8,556 nt of DNA from Cytophagia bacterium (GCA_013373005.1 JABXIP010000378.1:1-8556), one strand, 5' to 3'. Shown: positions 1 to 5,746, numbered from the stretch's first letter. A program made the numbers and translations. The notes: generated by a model from the letters alone, not told the origin.

Positions 1-836
1 GCTTCAATTTCTTCCTTAGGCAACAAAGTAAATACCTTAATGAAGTTGGCAGCATCTTCATCAGAAGTATTCAGCCAGTATTGGTAGAACTTGTATGGAG
101 AAGTCTTCTCTGCATCAAGCCAAACGTTTCCGCCTTCAGACTTTCCAAACTTGGTTCCATCAGCTTTCTTAATGAGAGGAGCAGTCATGGCAAAAGCTTC
201 ACCCTGAGCCTTTCTTCTGATCAATTCTGTACCAGTAACAATGTTTCCCCACTGGTCGGAACCACCCATTTGAATTTTGCAATTCAGGTTTTCGTACAAA
301 TGGTAGAAATCGTAGCCCTGCACCAATTGGTAGGTGAACTCAGTAAATGACATTCCGCCTTCCAAACGGTTCTTCACAGAATCTTTAGACATCATGTAGT
401 TCACGGTGATGTGCTTCCCTACATCACGAATAAACTCTAAGAACCCAATGTCTTTGAACCAGTCGTAGTTGTTCACGATTTGTGCTGAATTCTCGCTGTC
501 ATCGAATTTCAGGAATTTCTCCAGCTGTTTTTTCTGAGAATTCAGGTTGTGATTGAGTGTCTCAATATCGAGCAATGGTCTCTCTGCAGATTTCCCTGAA
601 GGGTCGCCTACCAAACCTGTAGCACCACCCACCAAAGCGACAGGCTTGTGGCCAGCTCTTTGCAAGTGTACGAGAAGCATAACAGGTACAAGGTTACCAA
701 TGTGCAATGAGTCAGCTGTCGGGTCGAATCCCACATAACCGGTTGTCATTTCCTTGCTCAGTTGCTCATCTGTTCCGGGCATCATGTCATGGATCATGCC
801 TCTCCACTGTAACTCTTCAATCAGGCTATTGCTCAT
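1..836 (-). CDS. tyrS: Tyrosine--tRNA ligase, N-terminal part (cut by left window edge)
   Basis: Cytoplasmic class I aminoacyl-tRNA synthetase that activates tyrosine with ATP and charges tRNA-Tyr. The visible 278 codons begin MSNSLIEELQWRGMIHD. They carry the class I signature as HIGN at residues 45-48, after the tyrosine-pocket segment GYVGFDPTADSL, and the KMSKS-type loop as KFGKS at residues 229-233. The tyrosine/tRNA acceptor segment is also clear (TYQLVQGYDFYHL, then MGGSDQWGNI). Bacterial TyrRS is usually about 420-430 residues, so the rest of the anticodon-binding region and the C-terminal S4-like domain lie beyond the left edge; this is a window cut, not a pseudogene. The ATG at 836-834 is preceded by a short leader and a good Bacteroidota -7 box. 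Family assignment is very secure. Confidence 0.97.
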   Translation of the reverse strand, partial: MSNSLIEELQWRGMIHDMMPGTDEQLSKEMTTGYVGFDPTADSLHIGNLVPVMLLVHLQRAGHKPVALVGGATGLVGDPSGKSAERPLLDIETLNHNLNSQKKQLEKFLKFDDSENSAQIVNNYDWFKDIGFLEFIRDVGKHITVNYMMSKDSVKNRLEGGMSFTEFTYQLVQGYDFYHLYENLNCKIQMGGSDQWGNIVTGTELIRRKAQGEAFAMTAPLIKKADGTKFGKSEGGNVWLDAEKTSPYKFYQYWLNTSDEDAANFIKVFTLLPKEEIE

Positions 837-856
837 GGTAATTTTATTTCGGAGGG

Positions 857-887
857 CAAATATAGAAGATGGTGAGAGAGGTTGAAA
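857..887 (-). promoter_or_regulatory. Promoter of tyrS, Bacteroidota type
   Basis: On the minus strand TATATTTG (864-857) matches the Bacteroidota -7 consensus TAnnTTTG exactly. A TTT triplet (887-885), 20 bases upstream, is a partial match to the -33 TTG element. Transcription would start about 15 bases before the tyrS ATG, giving a very short leader with no room for a T-box or similar element. Confidence 0.6.
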
Positions 888-962
888 GGAAAAGGTGATC
901 AGTGTTTGGTTAATTAGGGAATCAGAAACAGAGAATCGGTGCAAGTATTCAAATTGCCATCC

Positions 963-986
963 CTAAATCCCCTGAAGGGGACTTTA
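963..986. repeat. REP-like palindrome CTAAATCCCC-tgaa-GGGGA-c-TTTAG
   Basis: The arms CTAAATCCCC and GGGGACTTTAG pair over ten base pairs with a single bulged C and a four-base TGAA loop. From memory, intergenic sequences of the form AAAGTCCCCTTnAGGGGATTTAGG recur in many Bacteroidota genomes, and this copy fits that pattern. There is no U-tract on either side, so it is not a simple intrinsic terminator. Calling it a dispersed repeat is inference, because only one copy is in this window. Confidence 0.5.
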
Positions 987-1021
987 GTTTCATCTATTCA
1001 AGAATCTTCATTACAAATCTC

Positions 1022-1051
1022 CATCAGAGTCTCACACAGTGGACTCTGATG
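1022..1051. repeat. Perfect 10-bp inverted repeat, hairpin 1 of a pair
   Basis: CATCAGAGTC (1022-1031) and GACTCTGATG (1042-1051) are perfect inverted repeats. After one bulged T, CAC (1033-1035) and GTG (1039-1041) add three more pairs and close an ACA loop, giving a 13-bp hairpin. No U-tract follows on either strand. It shares the string TCAGAGTC with the next hairpin, so the two may be related by duplication. Confidence 0.6.
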
Positions 1052-1065
1052 AATTGTGCTAAGAT

Positions 1066-1096
1066 GCTCAGAGTCACTTTCAGGAGACTACTGAGC
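1066..1096. repeat. 10-bp bulged inverted repeat, hairpin 2 of a pair
   Basis: GCTCAGAGTC (1066-1075) pairs with GACT-a-CTGAGC (1086-1096), with one bulged A and a ten-base loop. It starts 14 bases after the preceding hairpin, and both 5' arms contain TCAGAGTC. The pair could be a BIME-like repeat unit or part of a small structured RNA; nothing in the sequence decides between these. Confidence 0.55.
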
Positions 1097-1152
1097 GGGT
1101 TGCTTGCCTAAGGATGGCAGCCATATCTTCACAAAGCTTGTAGTGCTACTTA

Positions 1153-1183
1153 AATAAAAAAAGCTCCAAAGGAGCCTTTTGTT
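1153..1183 (-). terminator. Intrinsic terminator of the actin-like/bactofilin transcript
   Basis: Read on the minus strand, AAAAGGCTCC-ttt-GGAGCTTTTTTT forms a stem of five GC-rich pairs, a G-U wobble and A-U pairs running into a tract of seven U. It lies about 90 bases downstream of the bactofilin stop. The plus strand also has a CTTTT tail, so weaker bidirectional action is possible, which would serve any RNA made from the hairpin cluster. Confidence 0.75.
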
Positions 1184-1233
1184 AAGATCTTAATATTGCT
1201 GACGTATGTAAAGTGCCTAGTTAACAATTTCCC

Positions 1234-1255
1234 AATCAACTAATCAACTAATCAC
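1234..1255. repeat. Short tandem repeat, unit AATCAACT
   Basis: Two exact copies of AATCAACT and a partial third (AATCAC) lie just downstream of the bactofilin stop. It is too short to carry any functional claim; it may be simple replication slippage. Confidence 0.4.
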
Positions 1256-1269
1256 CAATTACCCCAAAA

Positions 1270-1737
1270 CTACCAGGCTACAGTTCCATAATTATCCTTC
1301 TGGTCACCCGAACCGGTCTTTTTAGCAAAAGTAACGTCTTTGGTAGACCTGGAAGGGGAGCTGGTATTCACTTCAGGGATTTCAACCTCTTTTCCAACGG
1401 TAACCTTGCCATTCATTTCTGCGCCATTTTCAACGGAGATCTGCTTGGCAAATATTTTCCCGTAGACTCTTCCTGCCTGAGCAATATGTAAATGTCCATT
1501 GGAAAGGACATCCCCATTCACATAACCTTCAATGGTAATATCGGCTCCGCTTAGGTTTCCACCAATCTCTCCATGAGCACCTATAATGATTCTCTCTACA
1601 GAGATTAAGTCTCCAGTTACATGACCATCGACCCTAATACTGTGCTCTGATTTCATGTTACCGGAAATCATACAGCCACTCCTTATTTGAGTAATATAGG
1701 TAGAAGGATTTTGAACGGTTTCAGGCTTTCTGCTCAT
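1270..1737 (-). CDS. Bactofilin (polymerising beta-helix cytoskeletal protein)
   Basis: Bactofilins (DUF583) assemble without nucleotide into stable filaments that scaffold cell-shape, wall-synthesis or positioning machinery. The 155-residue product has the usual layout: a short polar N-terminal tail (1-17), a glycine-rich right-handed beta-helix core (about 18-118), and a disordered C-terminal tail rich in Ser, Lys and Gly (119-155). The core shows regular rungs, for example SIRVDGHVTGDLIS, RIIIGAHGEIGGNLS, DITIEGYVNGDVLS and QISVENGAEMNGKVTVG, matching the family pattern. There is no transmembrane segment. The ATG overlaps the stop of the upstream actin-like gene by one base (TAATG), which indicates translational coupling and a shared task. 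A U-tract terminator follows at 1183-1153. Family is secure; its particular role is inferred only from the neighbour. Confidence 0.93.
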   Translation of the reverse strand: MSRKPETVQNPSTYITQIRSGCMISGNMKSEHSIRVDGHVTGDLISVERIIIGAHGEIGGNLSGADITIEGYVNGDVLSNGHLHIAQAGRVYGKIFAKQISVENGAEMNGKVTVGKEVEIPEVNTSSPSRSTKDVTFAKKTGSGDQKDNYGTVAW

Positions 1738-2792
1738 TAATATTCAGCGGGAATAGAAGATTCTACAGTTGTATTGTTGTCATCATAAATGGAAACAATA
1801 GTAGTGGCGTTTCCTACATCAAGCCCAACGGCATTTCCCTTTACACCGCCATTAAGCTGGGCAGAATTGATGCAATATCCACGGCTGGCCAAGGTTTGCG
1901 GCTCATGAGCCACTTCAAGCTCAAGAATATCCATAAACTCTTCTTTAAAGCACTCAACCAATTGGTTATATAATGCACCGCCCCCCGCAAGGAACATTTT
2001 GTGAGACATGGTGAAGTCATTGTCATTGAATGCCTTTCTCATAGCAGGAGAAACCACATCTTCATAATACTGACGAATGGCCTTATCTCTTTGCGCAGTG
2101 ATATCAATTCTCTTTCTATTCAAGAAGATCACACCTTTCTGGAAGGCTACATCAATTTGATGTTCCGTTTTCAGCTCCAGATAGTGAGTCTTAGCCAATT
2201 CTTTTTCAAGAAGGTTAACAGCGTATCTCAAACCGTAAGTAGAAAGTGAAGTTCTTTGAACGATACCTCCTTCAGTACTCAAAAGGCCTTCCAAAGTTCC
2301 ATACCCTAAGGACATCACAAAGAAGTTACCTGAGGCTTTCTGAACTCCCTTTCTCAAGGCAATGGAACAGCCAATAACTTCCGGTATTACCTGAACACCG
2401 TCAATTTCAACCTGAACATTTTTTCTTGTTCCACCACCATAGGTGGCAGCATCATAATCTATAATGTGGTTGGCATTGATTTGACCGGTAGCCTGCTCTT
2501 TGTACAACTGAAAGGTTGAGAAAGGGAAACCTGTTGTTATAGTAAGTGGGTTTCCAAGTTTTTGGTTGGCCAATAAAAGTCCTGACTTAAGCAATAGGTT
2601 ATAGTCTAGCTCGTCCGGAGCACTGTTGATGTTTCTATGAGGAGAAACACCTTCAGTGAGGGCCAGGTTTCCGATTACGTAACCTTCACCATCGTGAAAA
2701 ATCTTCAAGCCGTTAATTAAATCCGGAGATACATTTTTAAGGTCTGTATTGTTACCTTCTATAACACTGGGAAAAGTGTAAGTTTTGAACAT
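1737..2792 (-). CDS. Circularly permuted ParM/StbA-like actin-family protein
   Basis: Predicted cytosolic actin-fold nucleotide-binding, probably filament-forming protein of 351 residues. Reading along it I see FPSVI (7-11), a YVIGNLAL strand (38-45), TTGFPFS (86-92), VIPEVIGC (135-142, aligning with ParM MPESIPAGY and its catalytic Glu, here E138), a phosphate-2 segment FFVMSLGYGTLEG (157-169), the adenosine motif LAGGGA (268-273), RGYC (304-307), a Gly-rich linker (about 311-319) and finally GLDVGNATT (323-331), which is a textbook phosphate-1 loop. In ParM, MreB and actin that loop is at the N terminus, so this chain is circularly permuted. An in-frame TAA at 2801-2799, two codons before the ATG, and no similar motif in the upstream 137 bases, exclude a missed N terminus. 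Phosphate-2 has Ser161 where ParM has Asp. The stop overlaps the bactofilin ATG. Actin-family membership is strong; plasmid or cargo function is unknown. Confidence 0.88.
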   Translation of the reverse strand: MFKTYTFPSVIEGNNTDLKNVSPDLINGLKIFHDGEGYVIGNLALTEGVSPHRNINSAPDELDYNLLLKSGLLLANQKLGNPLTITTGFPFSTFQLYKEQATGQINANHIIDYDAATYGGGTRKNVQVEIDGVQVIPEVIGCSIALRKGVQKASGNFFVMSLGYGTLEGLLSTEGGIVQRTSLSTYGLRYAVNLLEKELAKTHYLELKTEHQIDVAFQKGVIFLNRKRIDITAQRDKAIRQYYEDVVSPAMRKAFNDNDFTMSHKMFLAGGGALYNQLVECFKEEFMDILELEVAHEPQTLASRGYCINSAQLNGGVKGNAVGLDVGNATTIVSIYDDNNTTVESSIPAEY

Positions 2793-2823
2793 AGCTACTT
2801 ATTGATGTGGTTAGGTTGTCAAT

Positions 2824-2928
2824 TCAACGAAAAGCAATTATACAATTAAATAGCCTTTCGAACTTGCTCAGATCGTAAAAATCAGCCTGAATTTGTGAAA
2901 TACTTTTGATAGAAAAAAGCGATTTCAT
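2824..2928 (-). CDS. Possible 34-residue small protein (doubtful)
   Basis: An ATG one base after the TAG of the propeller gene (TAGTATG) opens a 34-codon frame ending in TGA at 2826-2824. The peptide begins MKSLFSIKSISQ and ends FNCIIAFR. Its second half alternates hydrophobic (F, Y, L, F, L, F, I, I) and polar residues and could be an amphipathic helix. The stop-start spacing would suit translational coupling to the gene before it, and the actin-like gene follows 31 bases later. Against it: frames this short arise by chance in AT-rich spacer, no family is recognised, and its first codons overlap a hairpin that could be a terminator instead. Treat as a candidate only. Confidence 0.25.
   Translation of the reverse strand: MKSLFSIKSISQIQADFYDLSKFERLFNCIIAFR
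2896..2927 (-). terminator. Hairpin just after the propeller gene, possible weak terminator
   Basis: TGAAAT (2896-2901) pairs with ATTTCA (2922-2927), and CTTTT (2903-2907) with AAAAG (2915-2919), with a one-by-two internal loop and a seven-base apical loop. It begins three bases after the TAG stop on the minus strand. The stem is AT-rich and lacks a following U-tract, so any termination would be partial. Read-through into the actin-like gene remains possible. Confidence 0.35.
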
Positions 2929-2929
2929 A

Positions 2930-3805
2930 CTAGTTGTTAATGACGATGGCGAGCTTATCATTTTCCTGACTAACGGCCATTCTGGTTATTCCTTTGGCAG
3001 CCATGGAGCCTAAATCCATTATTTCTTCCCATTCAGAATGCTGTCTAGGGTTGAAAGCTAAGAGCTTGGTGCCAACACTGGTTATGTAAGTTCCTTCCTG
3101 GGTAATTGTCCAGTCTGAGGCTCCTTCTGGTTTTTCAACTACTTTACTGAACTCTTTAGAGGCTTTGTTGAGTCGATAAATGAAGTGAGAACCGTCCTCT
3201 TCTGTTCTCTCGAAAGTGAAGTCTGTTGAGCCGGGAACCACTCGAATGGTCCTGCCAATGTTACTAGTGATGATATCATCATCGACCACTGTCATATTCG
3301 CCATTACCATTGTGATAGGCTCACCCAAAACGAACATTAATACATCTTGCTCGCTGATAGCGAAGTAACCTACGGGCTCGATTTTATCGAAAATAAGCTG
3401 CGGAGCTTTTTTCATGTCTAAATGATACATCCACAATCGTTGACTGTTATCTTCTTTCATGCGTACCACGGCAAATGAATCGTAACCAGGCACAGGTGTA
3501 GGAGAGTATTCACTATCGTCTGTTTTGGTTAGATTAGTCACCTTATCGTCATACAGATCATAGATAAGAATGTCGTTCTGGCCATTCTTTTGATAAGAAG
3601 AGTAAAGAATGTAATCGTTATTAAAGAATGCTGGCTGGTTGTCATAGCCCTCTCTATTGGTGATGTTCTTGCCTTTATTAAGGGTTATTTCGCCCTTCTT
3701 TTCTTTCATCGAATAGACATGAATATCTGTACTTGGTGGTGCGCTTTGTGCTGATAATGAAAAGGTTACCAGAGAAAAAATACTTAAGCTAAGGAGCTTT
3801 TTCAT
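2930..3805 (-). CDS. Secreted TolB/PD40-like beta-propeller protein
   Basis: The 291-residue product starts with a clean Sec signal peptide (MKKLLSLSIFSLVTFSLSA), with probable cleavage after Ala19 before Gln20, a common Bacteroidota site. There is no lipobox Cys, so it should be periplasmic or exported. The mature part has PD40/TolB-like blades: a strand pair with the pattern qPaFfnnDyiLYSS (about 57-70), then nDILIYDLyddkvtnLT (77-93), then SPTPVPGYDSFAVVR (101-115) and RLWMYHLD (123-130). These resemble the repeating sPaFSPDG...iyvydl...t.lT motif of TolB propellers. About 290 residues fits a single propeller. No catalytic residues are evident; such domains usually bind proteins or carbohydrates. 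It lies 137 bases upstream of the actin-like gene on the same strand; a functional link is unproven. Confidence 0.7.
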   Translation of the reverse strand: MKKLLSLSIFSLVTFSLSAQSAPPSTDIHVYSMKEKKGEITLNKGKNITNREGYDNQPAFFNNDYILYSSYQKNGQNDILIYDLYDDKVTNLTKTDDSEYSPTPVPGYDSFAVVRMKEDNSQRLWMYHLDMKKAPQLIFDKIEPVGYFAISEQDVLMFVLGEPITMVMANMTVVDDDIITSNIGRTIRVVPGSTDFTFERTEEDGSHFIYRLNKASKEFSKVVEKPEGASDWTITQEGTYITSVGTKLLAFNPRQHSEWEEIMDLGSMAAKGITRMAVSQENDKLAIVINN

Positions 3806-3903
3806 AGTTTAAAGTTGAATCTGATTTGGAAAGTAAGAATTTAAATGCTGAATTGAAATCGAAGAATTTTGAAACTTTAGAAATGGATTAAAGTTTTTAG
3901 TAA

Positions 3904-4944
3904 GTGACTTCCCTGAGCCATATATCGAAGAAGAACTTAACCCTGTTCCGGCAGCAAACCGATCCATTGGCAGATGCAGTTATTAGCACCTATTTTCCCG
4001 AAAGAAGGCAGGAGCTTCAGCAGGCGATTGATGGCCTTACTAGTAACTCTGCGGAGCTTATAACTTCCGAGGAAACTCTTCTGGTTCTTTACAATGATGT
4101 ACATGACAAGTCGGAGCAATTATCTCCTGAATTACTGAAAGCCGGACAGCAATTCTTCAATCAGCATGCCTCAGACATTATGCTCTTGTTGGGTATGCTA
4201 TCGCTTCCTTATTGTTATGCCGCGGCTAATGGGGCTGAAGTATTAATTCATTCCAAACGTATTTTAGAAGAGCCTGAAAAACGACTGTTGGAAACTGCTG
4301 AGTTCGTATTCAATGTATGTTCAAGAAATGCCTTCAAGCCCAAGGGAAAAGCCCTGACCGATATTCTAAAAGTACGATTAATGCATGCAGCAGCCAGGTG
4401 GTATGCCAAAAACACCATAGATTGGAATAGCGAAACCTTGGGCGAACCTGTTAACCAGGAAGATATGGCTGGTACCAATCTAGCCTTTTCACTTGTTGTA
4501 ATCAGAGGTTTAAAGAAGCTGGGCAAAGGCATCAGTTCAGACGAAGCCTTTTCTTATATCAACTACTGGAATCAGATTGGCTGGTTATTGGGGGTGAATG
4601 AGCAACTATTACCTGCAAGTAATAAGCAAGCATATGTGCTAGAACGAAACATTCGTGAGCGACAGTTTAAGCCAAGTGAATCGGGGAGAAGACTAACTCA
4701 ATCACTGCTAAGGTATTTTGAAGTCGCTACTAAAGAATCTCCGCTTCAAGGGCAGAGCACTACTATGGTCTCGTACCTGCTAGGTGAGAGGGTTTCAGAT
4801 ATGCTCGGTTTAAAGAGCTCAGTAGACGACACAATGCTGTTTCAACCTTATAAATACTTCTTCAAGTTTCAGAATGCACTAAGCCTTAGAAACGACTCGT
4901 ATGCTGCAGCATTGAAGCAGTTTAAGGCGGTGCAGAATAAGTAA
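3904..4944 (+). CDS. Oxygenase MpaB/Lcp-like family protein (DUF2236)
   Basis: A 346-residue, largely alpha-helical protein without signal peptide. The central stretch KVRLMHAAARWYAK (156-169), followed by GEPVNQEDMAGTNLAFSLVVIRGLKKLG (180-207) and YINYWNQIGWLLGV (218-231), matches the conserved core of DUF2236, the family of latex-clearing protein Lcp and the fungal oxygenase MpaB. In that family the RxxH His ligates a b-type haem, so His161 is the likely axial ligand here, with Arg158 and Arg165 nearby. Substrate is unknown; bacterial cytosolic members are mostly uncharacterised. The start is GTG: a TAA immediately precedes it in frame, and the first in-frame ATG is at residue 93, inside the fold. 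The gene is divergent from the propeller gene (98 bases apart) and convergent with the next. Family call good, activity unproven. Confidence 0.82.
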   Translation: MTSLSHISKKNLTLFRQQTDPLADAVISTYFPERRQELQQAIDGLTSNSAELITSEETLLVLYNDVHDKSEQLSPELLKAGQQFFNQHASDIMLLLGMLSLPYCYAAANGAEVLIHSKRILEEPEKRLLETAEFVFNVCSRNAFKPKGKALTDILKVRLMHAAARWYAKNTIDWNSETLGEPVNQEDMAGTNLAFSLVVIRGLKKLGKGISSDEAFSYINYWNQIGWLLGVNEQLLPASNKQAYVLERNIRERQFKPSESGRRLTQSLLRYFEVATKESPLQGQSTTMVSYLLGERVSDMLGLKSSVDDTMLFQPYKYFFKFQNALSLRNDSYAAALKQFKAVQNK

Positions 4945-4963
4945 ACAGACTAGTAAATCCTAC

Positions 4964-5011
4964 GGCCTTCGGCCACCTCCTTTAGAAAGGAGGAATCGTT
5001 CTTTTACGATT
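4964..5011. terminator. Three tandem hairpins between convergent genes
   Basis: GGCC-ttc-GGCC (4964-4974), CCTCCTTT-ag-AAAGGAGG (4976-4993, perfect 8-bp arms) and AATCGT-tctttt-ACGATT (4994-4999 with 5006-5011) stand almost end to end in the 79-base gap between two converging genes. They could end transcription from both sides. Neither strand has a clear U-tract, and the GC-rich palindromes also look like a REP-type repeat, so this may be a mobile repeat doing terminator duty. Confidence 0.5.
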
Positions 5012-5023
5012 TCTAACCAAGCC

Positions 5024-5614
5024 CTACTTATATTTATCGTTCAAGCCAATTCCTGCCAAAATCATTGGGATGATCTTTTCTAATCTGGCAAGTTTGGTTT
5101 CCTCTCGTTTAGCCATTTCAATATGCTCAGCAAAATCTCTTTTTCTGGTGAGGTTTAGTGATTCAAAAGCAGCCTTTAAATCTGAATCTTCATCTAATTT
5201 TGTCTGAAGCTCAGGAGGGATAACTAAGGGCCTACCTACTTTGGCTTTGATCTCTTTACCGGCTTTTTGATTAGCAATAGCTTCTTCTAAATAAGCATGA
5301 ATCAAATCTGTATGCTCTTCTATTTCTGCCAGACTTGAAAAGCGCCATTGCCTCATGGCTTCTGTTTTTCCTTCCTGAGCATTGATGAGCTTACCCGCCT
5401 TATCTTTCAACAGACCACCCTGAAAAAACCAAATACCCACATAAGACTTAAAAGAGCCTAAGCCTACAATATTCTTCCCACTTGAAACATAAACCGGAAA
5501 ACCCCATTTGATAGTCTCCTTAAAATCGTGTGCTGATACTAATTTTTTTAGAAGTAGTAGTTCTTGTTTCCAATCGCTGTTCTTATCAATGTAAGCTGCT
5601 ACAGTTTTCTCCAT
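5024..5614 (-). CDS. YdeI/OmdA family protein (DUF1801 + OmdA domains)
   Basis: The 196-residue cytosolic protein has two recognisable parts. Residues about 10-115 form a DUF1801/YdhG-like domain: a helix, then ETIKWGFPVYVSSGKNIVGLGSFKSYVGIWFFQGGLL with the characteristic (E)xxxWGxPxY and FxxxxxxxFF patterns. Residues about 133-192 form the OmdA (bacteriocin-protection, YdeI/OmpD-associated) helical domain: PPELQTKLDEDSDLKAAFESL, then RKRDFAEHIEMAKREETKLARLEKI. The two-domain order is standard for the YdeI family; the biochemical role is not established, and names such as bacteriocin protection come from genetic association. The ATG at 5614-5612 is chosen because a promoter-like pair lies at 5669-5640. 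It converges on the DUF2236 gene and diverges from the 2H gene. Confidence 0.88.
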   Translation of the reverse strand: MEKTVAAYIDKNSDWKQELLLLKKLVSAHDFKETIKWGFPVYVSSGKNIVGLGSFKSYVGIWFFQGGLLKDKAGKLINAQEGKTEAMRQWRFSSLAEIEEHTDLIHAYLEEAIANQKAGKEIKAKVGRPLVIPPELQTKLDEDSDLKAAFESLNLTRKRDFAEHIEMAKREETKLARLEKIIPMILAGIGLNDKYK

Positions 5615-5639
5615 GAGATAGATAGGTATTAATGAGGTC

Positions 5640-5669
5640 CAAATTGATAAAATCTACCTTAAGTAGCAA
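5640..5669 (-). promoter_or_regulatory. Promoter of the YdeI-like gene
   Basis: On the minus strand TTG (5669-5667), a 19-base spacer and TCAATTTG (5647-5640) match the Bacteroidota TTG-N19-21-TAnnTTTG layout with one mismatch (C for A). The implied leader is about 20 bases. Confidence 0.5.
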
Positions 5670-5700
5670 GAACTGGCAATTTCTTAGTCTGCTAAAATAA

Positions 5701-5738
5701 TTACTAAATATTATAGTTTACTAAACTAATATAATTAG
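5701..5738. promoter_or_regulatory. Overlapping palindromes, probable repressor operators
   Basis: TAGTTTA-c-TAAACTA (5714-5728) is a perfect 15-bp palindrome. CTAAT-ata-ATTAG (5726-5738) is a second perfect inverted repeat that shares three bases with it and abuts the -7 box. The octamer TTACTAAA of the first palindrome (5718-5725) recurs as a direct repeat at 5701-5708. Size, symmetry and position over the -33 region are typical of sites for dimeric winged-helix repressors, but the regulator is not in this window. Confidence 0.55.
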
Positions 5739-5746
5739 TATATTTG
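5717..5746 (+). promoter_or_regulatory. Promoter of the 2H-phosphoesterase-like gene
   Basis: TATATTTG (5739-5746) is an exact TAnnTTTG -7 box. TTT (5717-5719), 19 bases upstream, is a partial -33 element. Only four bases separate the -7 box from the ATG at 5751, so the transcript is probably leaderless or nearly so. Confidence 0.65.

Larger units (their letters stand above)
888..1152. other. Gene-free stretch rich in hairpins
   Basis: Between the tyrS promoter and the bactofilin terminator I see no convincing coding frame. The region holds three compact inverted repeats (966-986, 1022-1051, 1066-1096), each listed separately. The rest (888-960 and 1097-1152) shows nothing I can name. The architecture resembles a cluster of REP-like palindromes or a structured RNA more than ordinary spacer. 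Confidence 0.6.

Noticed and set aside
81..350. Plus-strand 89-codon frame
   Set aside because: Antisense to tyrS, with no family resemblance; tyrS reads clearly on the opposite strand.
1234..1255. CRISPR-like or iteron array
   Set aside because: Only about 2.7 copies of an 8-base unit, with no spacers and no cas or rep genes.
2001..2249. Plus-strand 82-codon frame
   Set aside because: Antisense shadow of the actin-like gene, whose frame carries the recognisable motifs.
2793..2929. A frameshifted or missed N-terminal phosphate-1 motif upstream of the actin-like gene
   Set aside because: The frame closes at TAA 2801-2799, and I found nothing resembling GLDxGxxxT in the 137 bases upstream; the motif is present only at the C terminus.
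4248..4532. Minus-strand 94-codon frame
   Set aside because: Antisense to the conserved DUF2236 core, with low-complexity shadow composition.
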